Notes: generated from the sequence alone by a model not told the origin. DNA of 32,989 nucleotides from Dehalococcoidia bacterium (GCA_009377745.1 WHTK01000036.1:1-32989); one strand, 5' to 3'. Positions 8,783 to 17,174 are shown, counted from the stretch's first letter. Translations and numbers: made by a program.

Positions 8783-11224
8783 ATGACGCGCCGCCCCGTC
8801 TCATCCGGTTCCGTTCTTCCGCCTGGCCTCACTTCGGCGGAGGCGACCGCCCGAGCACTTGGCGGCCAGGCAAACACCGCGGCTTGGTCCTCCAGTCGCA
8901 GCTTCCGAAGGATCATCCTTGACAACGCGGGGACGCCGATCAACCTCGTCCTCTTCACGATCTCGGGCATGCTCCTCGCTCTGCAGCTCTTCGGTGATGC
9001 CGTCCTGACCGCCGGCCTCGTGCTTGGGAATGTCGCTGCCGGAGCTATCCAGGAAGCTCGCGCTAAGCGCCAGCTCGACCGCATAGCCCTGCTCAACCGG
9101 CCGCGAGCGCTGGTCCTACGCGACGGAGCCGAGGGCGAGATCGCACCGGAGGCGATCGTTCTTGGCGACTACCTCTTGCTGCGTCCTGGCGACCAGGTGT
9201 TCGTCGATGGCAGGCTCGTGACGGCCAGTGCCCTCGGCATGGACGAATCCCTCCTTACCGGCGAGTCGGACACGGTCCCCAAGCGCCCGGGAGACGATGT
9301 GGCGTCTGGGACCTACTGCATGAGTGGCAGCGGCGTGTATGAGGCCACCCGCGTCGGCGCGGAGACGACGGCCAATCGAATCACCGCGCGCGCCCGCCAG
9401 CACCGCACGCCCAGGACGCCGTTACAGCGCGAGGTAGGGCTGGTGCTCTGGACAATGACGCTTGTCGTCGTGATCCTCGGCCTGGTCGTTGCGCGGTCAT
9501 TCCAACAGGCTGACGGGGATGTACCCCTGCGAGAGACGGTCAGGGCGGCGGCAGTGATCGTCGCCTTGGTGCCGCAGGGCCTCGCCGTCATGGTCACGGT
9601 GAGCTATGCGATGGCGGCGGTGCGAATGGCCGGATCGGGCGTGCTAATCCAGCGGATGAACGCAGTGGAGTCGATCAGTCATGTTGACACGCTCTGCCTG
9701 GACAAGACCGGCACGCTGACCACCAACCGCCTCACGGTCGAGCGTCTCAAACCCTACGGGATTACGGAGGTCCAACTCCAGGACAGGCTTGGGACATTCG
9801 CCGCCAGCGCATCCTTCCGCAACCGTACCGCGGATGCCCTGCAGCAGTCCTACCCGCGTCCGGCCCAGCCCTTCGTCGACGAGGTCCCCTTCGACTCGGC
9901 CCGCAAATGGAGTGGCCTTGCCTTCGCGGCCGGCGACCTCAGTGGCGCCTACGTACTGGGAGCGCCTGAGGTCCTAGCCGCCAACTGTGGCCCTACCTCC
10001 ACCGCGGTTGCCGACGCTGAAGCCTGGACTGAGAGGGGTCTGCGGGTCTTGATGTTCGCGGCCCACCCTGAGGTGCAGCGCTTCTCGCGGGAAGACGGCG
10101 AGCCGGCGTTGCCCAACGGGATGACGCCCCTGGGGCTGACCGTCCTCCGAGACGAGACCAGGCCCGATGCTGCTGCCGTCGTCACCCAGCTCCACGAAAC
10201 CGGGATCGCCCTCAAGGTCATCTCCGGCGACCACCCCGATACGGTCGCGGCTTTGGCCCGCCAGGCCGGACTGCCGGTTGTCGGCGAGCCCGTCTCAGGC
10301 GAAGAGCTCGCGGCGGCGAGCGATCCCGATCTCGAGCGGATCGCCCGGCAGGCGACTGTCTTCGGCCGCGTCTCCCCCCAGGACAAGGAAAGGATCGTTA
10401 GCGCCCTCCGCAGAGACGGACGTTACGTCGCTATGGTCGGCGACGGCGTCAACGATGTCCCGGCGCTAAAGGCGGCGCAAGTCGCGGTGGCCCTGCGCAG
10501 CGGCAGCGCCGTTACGCGAAGCATTGCCGATATGCTCCTGCTCGACGACGCTTTCTCGAGTCTCCCGCGCGCCTTCCGGGAGGGACAACGCATCCGCAAA
10601 GGTATGGAGAGCATCTTTCGCCTTTTTCTGACCCGTACGCTGTCCCTCACCCTGGTTATTCTCGCGGTCTCCCTGCTCAACGACCCATTTCCCGTGACGC
10701 CGAGGCACACGGCGGTTATCGCGCTGATCACGGTGGGCATTCCCGCGCTGTTTCTCGCCGTTTGGGCGAAGCCGGGAACCACCGGCAGGCTCGTAATTCT
10801 CTCGGGAGCAGGGTTCGTCCTGCCAGCCGCGATCAGCATCGCGGCGGTCGGCCTGATCGTCTACGAGTTCTTCCTGGCCACGACCGATGACTTGGGTCTC
10901 GCCCGCACCGCCCTGACGCTCACTGCCACCGGCTGCGGGTTGCTCCTCATCCCCTTCCTTGAGCCGCCGACACCCGCATGGGCTGCCGCCAATCCAGTGA
11001 GCGGCGACTGGCGGCCGTTCTCGCTGGCGACCGGCCTCGGTGGCCTCTTTGTCGCTTTCATGGCGATCGACGTATTCCGCAGATTCTACGAGCTCGTGCT
11101 TCCGGATGCCTGGGGCTTCGCGGTTATCGTTCTTGTAGTTCTGGCCTGGGCCTTCGTCATGCGCGCCATCTGGCGGCTCGATCCTGTGGCGCTGTTCAGC
11201 AAGAGGTTTCGGCGATCCGGATGA
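8783..11224 (+). CDS. P-type cation-transporting ATPase, CtpE/Exp7-like
   Basis: An 813-residue P-type ATPase. Motifs: LLTGES (157-162) in the actuator, VALVPQGLAVMVTV in M4 (about 261-274), LDKTGTLT with Asp307, ISGDHPDTV and VGDGVNDVPALK in the P domain, then about six C-terminal membrane segments. The Val-Pro-Gln-Gly-Leu motif in M4, replacing Pro-Glu-Gly/Glu, marks the CtpE/Exp7 branch. Mycobacterial CtpE is linked to calcium uptake, so this enzyme may differ in direction from the ATPase at 4907-7531. N-terminal metal-binding domains are absent, as is usual in this branch. It is followed on the same strand by an MgtE-like transporter, suggesting a divalent-cation operon. No strong SD precedes the ATG. 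All catalytic residues are present. Confidence 0.9.
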   Translation: MTRRPVSSGSVLPPGLTSAEATARALGGQANTAAWSSSRSFRRIILDNAGTPINLVLFTISGMLLALQLFGDAVLTAGLVLGNVAAGAIQEARAKRQLDRIALLNRPRALVLRDGAEGEIAPEAIVLGDYLLLRPGDQVFVDGRLVTASALGMDESLLTGESDTVPKRPGDDVASGTYCMSGSGVYEATRVGAETTANRITARARQHRTPRTPLQREVGLVLWTMTLVVVILGLVVARSFQQADGDVPLRETVRAAAVIVALVPQGLAVMVTVSYAMAAVRMAGSGVLIQRMNAVESISHVDTLCLDKTGTLTTNRLTVERLKPYGITEVQLQDRLGTFAASASFRNRTADALQQSYPRPAQPFVDEVPFDSARKWSGLAFAAGDLSGAYVLGAPEVLAANCGPTSTAVADAEAWTERGLRVLMFAAHPEVQRFSREDGEPALPNGMTPLGLTVLRDETRPDAAAVVTQLHETGIALKVISGDHPDTVAALARQAGLPVVGEPVSGEELAAASDPDLERIARQATVFGRVSPQDKERIVSALRRDGRYVAMVGDGVNDVPALKAAQVAVALRSGSAVTRSIADMLLLDDAFSSLPRAFREGQRIRKGMESIFRLFLTRTLSLTLVILAVSLLNDPFPVTPRHTAVIALITVGIPALFLAVWAKPGTTGRLVILSGAGFVLPAAISIAAVGLIVYEFFLATTDDLGLARTALTLTATGCGLLLIPFLEPPTPAWAAANPVSGDWRPFSLATGLGGLFVAFMAIDVFRRFYELVLPDAWGFAVIVLVVLAWAFVMRAIWRLDPVALFSKRFRRSG

Positions 11225-11323
11225 TCACCACGCGTGTCCCATGGCTGCGACCCTGATCGGCTCGCGGCTGATCTCCTATCCCACCTCGTCAAAGTGGGCC
11301 TGGAGATAGTCAGGGGGAGGGTC

Positions 11324-12307
11324 TTGAGCAACGATCTTTTCACCACAGTCACGGCCGACACGCCCGCTTCCCTGCTGGTCGAGCCAGACATTCCCGTCCT
11401 GCCGCCAACCTTCAGCGTTGGCGACATCTTGGACCGACTACGAAAGGAGGCCACGGCCAACTTCGCTTATGTTGCTGTCTGTGAGTCGGAACGATTGCTC
11501 GGAGTCGTGCCCGCCGTAGCCCTTCTCCGCGCTCCGCCGGCCGCCCTCCTGAGTGAGCTTGTAATGCCGGTATCAGCCAGTGTCGGGGCTGGCGAAAGCG
11601 CCGAGCGTGTTGCCTGGCTCGCCGGACACGTAGGGGCGGAACTGATCGCGGTGAGCGACGAGGCTGGCCACTTCCTGGGCCTGGTGCTTGCGCAGCGCCT
11701 CCTGCCACTGTTGGTCAGCGAGCACGAACTCGACCTCGCCCATCTGGGTGGCTTCCTCAGAGGCGCAACCCGAGCCCGGACCGCCAGTGAGGAGCCGGTG
11801 CTGCGCCGCGTATGGCATCGGGCGCCGTGGCTCATGGTGGGTCTCGTGGGCGTGGTGATTGCCGCCCAGATCGTCGCCACTTTCCAGGGTGAACTGGAAA
11901 GCACTCTGGCGCTCGCCTTCTTCTTGCCGGGCATCGTCTACATGGCGGATGCGGTCGGTACCCAGACTGAGACGCTCGTCATGAGGGGCCTCTCTGTCGG
12001 CGTCTCGGTCCGAAGAATGGTCGGGCTGGAAACGTTCACGGGCGCTTTCATTGGCGCCCTCCTCGCGATCGCCATTTTCCCTCTCGTGTTGGCCTTGACT
12101 GGTGAAAGCCGCGTCGCGGCCGTGGTATCCGTTTCTTTACTAGCTTCAACCTCAGTCGCAACCCTCGTAGCCATGTCCCTGCCACTGCTGATTGACCGCC
12201 TCGGGTTCGACCCCGTGTTTGGCAGCGGTCCGCTTGCAACCGTCATGCAAGATCTGCTCTCCATCCTCATCTATTTCGGCGTTGCTGTGGCGTTCCTCGG
12301 CACCTAA
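11324..12307 (+). CDS. MgtE-like divalent cation transporter lacking the N domain
   Basis: A CBS-domain pair (about the first 140 residues, with LLGVVPAVALLRAP and LIAVSDEAGHFLGLV) is followed by a five-helix MgtE membrane domain. The conserved pore region FFLPGIVYMADAVGTQTETL-VMRGLS corresponds to the Gly-x-x-Gly-(N/T)-Q...R-G-L motif of Mg2+ channels. Typical MgtE proteins have about 450 residues with an N-terminal superhelical domain before the CBS pair; this protein has about 330 and no such domain. I prefer TTG at 11324 because GGGGGAGGG (11313-11321) lies just upstream, though the spacing is short; GTG at 11234 would add 30 residues of no clear fold. It starts about 100 bases after the P-ATPase and is probably cotranscribed. 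Expected role: gated Mg2+ (or Co2+) entry across the inner membrane. Confidence 0.82.
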   Translation: MSNDLFTTVTADTPASLLVEPDIPVLPPTFSVGDILDRLRKEATANFAYVAVCESERLLGVVPAVALLRAPPAALLSELVMPVSASVGAGESAERVAWLAGHVGAELIAVSDEAGHFLGLVLAQRLLPLLVSEHELDLAHLGGFLRGATRARTASEEPVLRRVWHRAPWLMVGLVGVVIAAQIVATFQGELESTLALAFFLPGIVYMADAVGTQTETLVMRGLSVGVSVRRMVGLETFTGAFIGALLAIAIFPLVLALTGESRVAAVVSVSLLASTSVATLVAMSLPLLIDRLGFDPVFGSGPLATVMQDLLSILIYFGVAVAFLGT

Positions 12308-12472
12308 CTTCCAATCCTGGCCATGGCTGAGTCAGGCCCGCGTGCGAAGTCCCCGGCAGTCAAGGCGGGCGAGGCAGCCGCAAGCCTATCCCCAACCCAA
12401 TGGAGCCGAATGGCTTGCTTCAGTGGAGACGTTTAGCCCTGACGCCGAAAGCCGCGGCAGCGCAACCTGAAG

Positions 12473-13669
12473 ATGCAAGCGAGCAACCATTCTGCGTTGT
12501 CTGGGCCAAGCTTGCCTAAACCAGGGAGTATCAAGTTGACTGGCACGTTCCGAATCGGGCGCATAGTCGGCATTGACGTCAGCCTCCACTGGAGTTGGGC
12601 CTTCATCTTCGTCCTCGTTACCTGGACTTTCGCCGAAGGCATACTAGATACGACATTCCCGGGGTGGAGCATCGCTCAACGCTCGATCGTTGGAGCCGCA
12701 ATCGCCCTGATCTTCTTCTCCTCCATCCTCGTACACGAACTGTCGCACTCGGTGGTCGCGCGCCGGTTCGGTATCCCGGTATCCAGCATCACCCTATTCG
12801 TGTTCGGTGGTGTCTCGAACCTCGGCAAGGAGCCGGAGAACGCCCGTCAAGAGTTCTGGATCGCTATCGTCGGCCCGCTCACGAGCTTTGCGATGGCAGC
12901 ACTCTTCGGCGCCGGCTACTTGATCCTCGACGGCATTGAGTCAGGCGTGGCCGACATCTCCGCCAATCTGGCCTTCATCAATACCGCCATCGGCGTTTTC
13001 AACCTGGTTCCAGGTTTTCCGCTTGACGGCGGCCGCGTCCTGCGTAGCGTTTTCTGGGCCCGCGATCGCAACATCCTCGATGCCACGCGCCTCGCTTCCC
13101 GCGTCGGCGTATACGTCGCCTATACGATGATGGCGATCGGTTTCCTCACCTTCTTCTTCGTCAACCCCGTCAGCGGCATCTGGCTCTTTCTCATTGGCAA
13201 CTTCTTGCGGGGCGTTTCGGCGGCCAGCTATGAGCAACTGTTCGTGGAGAAAACTCTCAAGGGAATCCCGGCCGCGCTCGTGGCCAAGCAGGACTACACG
13301 CCGGTCTCACGGGATCTGAGCGTCGAGGACCTCGTAGAGCATCACTTCCTCGCCGGACACGGGCACTGTCTCCCGGTCATGGCCGGCGAGGAACTGCTTG
13401 GCCTCGTCACTCTCACGGATGTCCGCAAAGTCCCTCGCGATGATTGGGCGACGATCCGCGCGCATCGAGTGATGACGCCGTTGGCAGACCTGAAGACCGT
13501 GGGCCTTAACGACGACTTGGCGAAGGTGCTAGCCCTCTTGGCGGCTGACAGCCTGAACCAGATACCAGTCGTGGAGGGCAGGCTGCTCAGAGGTGTAATA
13601 AAGCGCTCTGACGTTATCGCCTACATCCAGATGCGTCAGGCAATCGACGCCGGCAAGTCTGCTTCTTAG
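12473..13669 (+). CDS. Site-2 protease family (M50B) metalloprotease with two CBS domains
   Basis: A 398-residue membrane protein. The zinc site is HELSH (88-92) in the second membrane segment, and the third ligand lies in NLVPGFPLDGGRVLR, the Asn-x-x-Pro...Leu-Asp-Gly-Gly motif of intramembrane site-2 proteases. About six membrane segments are followed by a CBS pair (residues about 245-385). This layout matches Rip3-like proteases, including Mycobacterium tuberculosis Rv2625c of the DosR regulon. Such enzymes cut membrane-embedded regulators; no anti-sigma factor is visible nearby. The ATG at 12473 has no SD. TTG at 12536, with AGGGAG 8 bases upstream (starting MTGTFRIGR), is a good alternative. 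It follows the MgtE gene by 165 bases. Confidence 0.9.
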   Translation: MQASNHSALSGPSLPKPGSIKLTGTFRIGRIVGIDVSLHWSWAFIFVLVTWTFAEGILDTTFPGWSIAQRSIVGAAIALIFFSSILVHELSHSVVARRFGIPVSSITLFVFGGVSNLGKEPENARQEFWIAIVGPLTSFAMAALFGAGYLILDGIESGVADISANLAFINTAIGVFNLVPGFPLDGGRVLRSVFWARDRNILDATRLASRVGVYVAYTMMAIGFLTFFFVNPVSGIWLFLIGNFLRGVSAASYEQLFVEKTLKGIPAALVAKQDYTPVSRDLSVEDLVEHHFLAGHGHCLPVMAGEELLGLVTLTDVRKVPRDDWATIRAHRVMTPLADLKTVGLNDDLAKVLALLAADSLNQIPVVEGRLLRGVIKRSDVIAYIQMRQAIDAGKSAS

Positions 13670-13719
13670 AGCAAGTCTTCTTCCTAGAAGGAGAGGGTTT
13701 TCGTCTCCCACCCCGCCTA

Positions 13720-13735
13720 GGTGGATCGATCCACC
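13720..13735. repeat. Perfect 16-bp palindrome
   Basis: GGTGGATCGATCCACC reads identically on both strands. It lies 50 bases after the M50 stop codon and about 95 bases beyond the end of the broken DUF2267 gene. With no loop it is a poor hairpin but a possible protein-binding site. No second copy was noticed. Confidence 0.5.
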
Positions 13736-13830
13736 ATTGCTGCGGGCGGCATTTGCCGCACGGGTGCAATCGACGAGACACCCAGATAACGTCACACGCA
13801 TCAGAGGACATCTGTGGGCCAGGGCAGCGT

Positions 13831-14171
13831 TCAGACGGGCAAGACCGGCGCCTCCTGCCACAGTGGGAGATCGGTTTTCGGCATTGCTCCGAGTACGTGC
13901 CGAGTGATGCCCGTATCTACCTGCCTGGACATGACCCGCCGGCCGGCGCTCATGACCCGCTGGTAGTCCCAGGCCATGTCCGTTGGAAAGTAGTCACTAT
14001 CGCCGCTTTTAACCTCGTCGGCGGTCTAACCTCGTCGGCGGTCCGATCCAGCCTCGGGTTGCGGCTCGGGTCCCAGCCCTCGTAGTAAATGCCCCGGACC
14101 AGCATCGGCAACTGAGCGCCCAAGTGTGCTACCTCCTCCAATTGAAGGCGATCACGCACCTGGTGCAGGCA
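13831..14171 (-). pseudogene. DUF2267 paralogue, 5'-truncated and frameshifted
   Basis: Reading from 14171 leftwards, CLHQVRDRLQLEEVAHLGAQ, LPMLVRGIYYEGWDP and DRTADEV match the intact DUF2267 protein at 1675-2112 almost residue for residue. The frame then breaks at an exact 17-bp tandem duplication (14010-14043). Removing one copy restores a continuous frame, DYFPTDMAWDYQRVMS then ITRHVLGAMPKTDLPLW, ending at TGA 13831-13833. Homology to the intact paralogue stops abruptly at 14171. The first roughly 40 residues and the start are missing and replaced by sequence that on the other strand encodes a protease inhibitor remnant. The gene is therefore dead by two lesions. Confidence 0.85.
14010..14043. 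repeat. 17-bp exact tandem duplication
   Basis: The unit TAACCTCGTCGGCGGTC occurs twice head to tail (14010-14026 and 14027-14043) inside the broken DUF2267 gene. Its length is not a multiple of three, so it alone causes the frameshift. The appearance is that of a replication-slippage or end-joining scar. Confidence 0.9.
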
Positions 14172-14176
14172 GGACT

Positions 14177-14326
14177 CAACCTGTCCTCGGTGCACCCGGC
14201 ACCGAGGTGTTCACCTTCAAAGCGACCGAGGCAGGGACGATTCAGCTGGTCCTGGAGTACCGCCGGAGCTTCGAGCCGGAAGTGCCCCCGAGCAAGACGT
14301 TTCGTATAACAGCAGAAGTTAAGTGA
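14177..14326 (+). pseudogene. Chagasin-like (I42) protease inhibitor C-terminal remnant
   Basis: The frame encodes GAPGTEVFTFKATEAGTIQL, then VLEYRRSFEP and a final beta strand before TGA at 14324-14326. Gly-x-x-Gly-x-x-x-(F/W)-x-F-x-A...G...Y-R-R is the C-terminal half of inhibitor family I42 (chagasin), which blocks C1 cysteine proteases with loops on an Ig-like fold. The N-terminal half, including the NPTTG-type inhibitory loop, is absent. Upstream of about 14175 the DNA is instead the antisense of a DUF2267 gene. An ATG at 14129 is open but would add unrelated residues. I call this a remnant fused to foreign DNA by a rearrangement. Confidence 0.7.
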
Positions 14327-14517
14327 GTTCGGCCACAGGTCACCATCTGTCAGAGAGGACCACTTGAGGACCAGAGGACGGCCAGGTCGAAGCGAGCCTT
14401 TGACGCGGCAGCTCGACAGGGCAACGTGGTAATGACCGTCACGATCTCCAACGCCTGCCCGCTGCGAGCTATCTGACCAGGACATCCGTCAGGAGGCAGG
14501 CGATCAAGGCCTCCTTC

Positions 14518-14549
14518 GTGATCGGATCATTACGTGATCGGATCATTAC
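14518..14549. repeat. 16-bp exact tandem duplication
   Basis: GTGATCGGATCATTAC occurs twice in direct succession (14518-14533 and 14534-14549), followed by GTG that begins a would-be third unit. It lies between the inhibitor remnant and the broken LOG-family gene, in DNA with no recognisable gene. It resembles the 17-bp duplication about 500 bases to the left. Confidence 0.9.
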
Positions 14550-14578
14550 GTGTTTCGCCAATGCCGGCTCCCGCGGCT

Positions 14579-15378
14579 CTAAGGACGGCCGAACTCGACG
14601 AGGAACCAGCGCCGCTTCGGACGCTTTTCGACATAAGCAAGGCCGAAGCGACTCGTCGCAACGTCACGGATGTACTCAACCGCAGCCCGCGGCGAATCCG
14701 TGATGAAGAACGTGTTCAGGTCTGCCTCGTCTATTGTCTTCGACTGTAAGAGGGTTTCCTGCATGAAGCACAGCATCGGCTGCCAGAAGTCCGATCCCAT
14801 GAGCACGATCGGGAAGTCCTGAACCTTTCGCGTCTGCACCAAGGTAGCCGTCTCGAAAATCTCGTCGAGGGTACCGAAGCCGCCCGGCAGCGCGACGAAG
14901 CCATAGGAATACTTCACAGCATGACCTTGCGCAGGAAGAAGTACCGAAAGGTCATCCAATTGTCGAGGAAGCGATTCGGCTTCTGCTCGTGCAGCACCTC
15001 AATGTTGGCGCCAACGCTGCGGCCGCCTGCCTCCCGGGCGCCCCGATTTGCCGCCTCCATGATCCCGGAGCCGCCGCCGGTCATTACCGTGAAGCCCGCT
15101 TTTGCCAGCTCGGCGCCGACTTCTCGCGCCCGCTCGTAGTAGCGGCTGCCGCCCTCGAATCGGGCTGAGCCGAAGACAGTAACACAGGGCCCGACAAAGT
15201 GCAGTCTGCGAAAGCCGCGGATGAACTCGCTGAAGATGCGCAGGGCCATCATGAACTCGTGGCTCCGAGGCCGCGGCCCACTGAGGAACTTGGTCTCCTC
15301 GGGATGTGGCGCTTGGGGATCGTGCGGCCCAGTTGCAGCGTTCATGTCAAGAGAGCCGCCAAACCTGTTTTTCGTCAT
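14579..15378 (-). pseudogene. LOG/TIGR00730 Rossmann-fold gene split by a -1 frameshift
   Basis: Two overlapping frames together make one full protein. The first (15378 to 14914) has TVFGSARFEGGSRYYERARE and VMTGGGSGIMEAANRGA, the substrate-binding glycine motif. The second (from about 14917 to 14579) has ALPGGFGTLDEIFE, the catalytic Pro-Gly-Gly-x-Gly-Thr-x-x-E motif of cytokinin-riboside monophosphate phosphoribohydrolases (lysine decarboxylase-like). At the junction the sequence is CTG-TGA; one extra G would give CTG-GTG-AAG and rejoin the frames. The intact product would hydrolyse nucleoside monophosphates in the cytoplasm. As read, the product ends before the PGGxGT motif and would be inactive. 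It is either a recent pseudogene or a base-calling error at a GG run. Confidence 0.85.
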
Positions 15379-15491
15379 CGTCTAGGCCTACGCCCTTTCC
15401 TAGGTTGAGCGATAGACGGTCTTCGCACATGAGCGTTTCGACGCCAGTGTGAGTCCGCACAGATAAGGCGGCCCCTTAATCCCGCCATCTA

Positions 15492-15950
15492 CTAAATGAC
15501 AAACGTCCCCGTCATCGTGTCGGGATGAACGTCGCAACGGAAGAAGTTGCTACCGGAGACAGACGGAGCTCGGAACCTGTATTCCCGGGTTGCGACGCCG
15601 GCAAAGATCTCACCCACGTAAATCCGCGTTCTAGTGGTTCTGTCGGTGTAGAAAGCAACGTTGTGCAAGACGCCGGCGTCCTGGTTTTCAAAGATCACCG
15701 TTACTTCTGCGTCCACGGGCACAGTGATCGTCCGCAGGTTGAAGAAGATGTTCTTTGCGATTATGCGAACCGTAACGGGAGCGCCGGGCTCCGGCGTCTG
15801 CCCGGGTGTCCCCGGCACATCAGTCGGGGTCGGCGCGACGGCAGTGGGCGCCACCAGCTTCGCGCCGCCATATAGTGCGAGCGTGAAGAAGCCGAACGAC
15901 ATCAGTAGAAGCAGGGCGCCAAATTTAAGGTTGAGCGGCATGGTGGACAT
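15492..15950 (-). CDS. Membrane-anchored cupredoxin-domain protein
   Basis: A 152-residue protein with an N-terminal hydrophobic anchor (about residues 10-30), a Pro/Thr-rich linker (TPTDVPGTPGQTPEPGAP), and a plastocyanin-like domain from about residue 58. Type-1 copper ligands are visible: His in GVLHNVAFYTD, then Cys, His and Met in FFRCDVHPDTMTGTF. The expected location is the outer face of the membrane, where it would carry electrons or bind copper. The linker suggests a tethered, mobile domain. It is separate from the copper operon at the right end but may share its physiology. The ATG at 15950 lacks an obvious strong SD; an ATG three codons on (MPLNLKF) is also possible. Confidence 0.82.
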   Translation of the reverse strand: MSTMPLNLKFGALLLLMSFGFFTLALYGGAKLVAPTAVAPTPTDVPGTPGQTPEPGAPVTVRIIAKNIFFNLRTITVPVDAEVTVIFENQDAGVLHNVAFYTDRTTRTRIYVGEIFAGVATREYRFRAPSVSGSNFFRCDVHPDTMTGTFVI

Positions 15951-16081
15951 CTCCCAACCGGCTCTTAGCCCAGCTTCAGCTTCCCCGGTTATGAGTTGCC
16001 GCGAAAACTGCCGCTCGGCCTCTAATAGGGGGCCTTGTGGACCTCACTTTGAGTCATCCGGGCACCTAGGCTGGTGATGAA

Positions 16082-16585
16082 ATGAGCGCCAGCGCGCCGC
16101 CATCGCAAGGAGGAGCGCCTACGCTACCAGGGCAAGCCAGGCGGCTACTGGCCGGGGAAAGCCGCTTAATCACCTCTCATGGGTCGCGAATGATGACGCC
16201 GCCAACCATTCGTTCTAGGAGCAGCACCGAGCGAGAGTTGCTCGAAGAACGCAACGCCCTCGAGCGCTGGACCGCAGAAGGCGGTTCGGCGCGCGATCCA
16301 TTCGATGCGCTGGCAAGAATCGAGGCTCGGTTGCAACGGCAAGAGGAGCGGCGTCGAACCTGGCCTTACGAACGAGTGAGGAGAGGATTCGTTGCTTTCG
16401 AGGATCTCACGCGGCCAGAGGAGCGGACGTTTGGCTTTTACCTTATCAGCCTCGCTGGAGCCAAGTTCGGTCAGGTCATCTGTGCCTCCCATCCGACCGC
16501 GAAGAGGTTGGCTCGGAGTAGGACGCAATACGGCGAGGTGCAGCTGTCTTTCCTTGAACCGGTCACCACGCCTGCTCTGGACTAG
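16082..16585 (+). CDS. Hypothetical protein, unknown function
   Basis: An open frame of 167 residues that I cannot assign. The first 36 residues are low-complexity and may not be translated; ATG at 16190 (MMTPPTIRSRSSTER) is a plausible true start. The middle is charged and helical (RELLEERNALERWTAEGG, ARIEARLQRQEERRRTW), likely to form a coiled coil. The C-terminal half (RGFVAFEDLTRPEERTFGFY, LISLAGAKFGQVI) looks like a small mixed alpha/beta fold. No Cys or His cluster, signal peptide or membrane segment is visible. Composition is consistent with coding DNA, but a good ribosome binding site is lacking. Confidence 0.5.
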   Translation: MSASAPPSQGGAPTLPGQARRLLAGESRLITSHGSRMMTPPTIRSRSSTERELLEERNALERWTAEGGSARDPFDALARIEARLQRQEERRRTWPYERVRRGFVAFEDLTRPEERTFGFYLISLAGAKFGQVICASHPTAKRLARSRTQYGEVQLSFLEPVTTPALD

Positions 16586-16785
16586 AGCTAAGGCGAGCGG
16601 TGTCCATCACAATCTCATCTGGCTGGAGGGCGACGCCGGTTGCTCGCCCTGACCGGGCTCCCGTGAAGGCTGACTCGCCATCCTGACCAACCAGCAACGC
16701 TCTGGGGCTTATTGGATTGAGATTAGCGTGGCGGTCGGCCAACTCGCCCACGACCGTCTGCATCATTACTAATGAGGAGGAGATC

Positions 16786-17174
16786 GTGGAGGCTAAGAAG
16801 TACGGCATCTTCGTGAAGACAGATAGGCCATACGCAGAAGCCCTGGAAGGCATTAAGGCCGCCCTTACTGCGGAGGGCTTCGGCGTGCTTACCGAGATCG
16901 ATGTGCGCGAGACGATGAAGCAGAAGCTCGGCCAGGACTTCCGCCACTACGAGATCATCGGCGCCTGCAATCCTCCCCTTGCCCATCAGGCACTCCAGAC
17001 GGAACTCGACATCGGCCTGCTTCTTCCCTGCAACGTCGTGGTCTATGAGGATGCACGCTTGCCGACCTCGACCCCGAGACCATAATGGGCTTCACCGGAA
17101 ACGACCAGCTGGGGCCAGTGGCAGCAGAGGCGAAAGCGCGCCTTACGAGGGCCCTTCTGGCCGTCGGCTCGTAG
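16786..17174 (+). pseudogene. DUF302 protein with a C-terminal frameshift
   Basis: GTG at 16786 follows GAGGAGGAGATC, an excellent SD. The frame encodes a DUF302 domain: YAEALEGIKAALTAEGFGVL, IDVRETMKQKLG, YEIIGACNPPLAHQAL and the signature LLLPCNVVVYED. After Asp the native frame drifts to TAA-like noise and stops near 17085. The expected C-terminus, ADLDPETIMGFTGND and AAEAKARLTRALLAV, is in another frame ending at TAG 17172-17174. One G added at 17053 (GATGCACG to GATGGCACG) joins them. The DUF302 core and its conserved CNPP and PCNVVVYE motifs survive, so the truncated product might still fold partly. The function of the family is unknown; it is common beside stress and sulfur or heme genes. 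Confidence 0.82.

Noticed and set aside
12473..13669. M50 protease as an anti-sigma-factor cleavage system
   Set aside because: Site-2 proteases often act with a sigma/anti-sigma pair, but none is adjacent in this window, so no partner is claimed.
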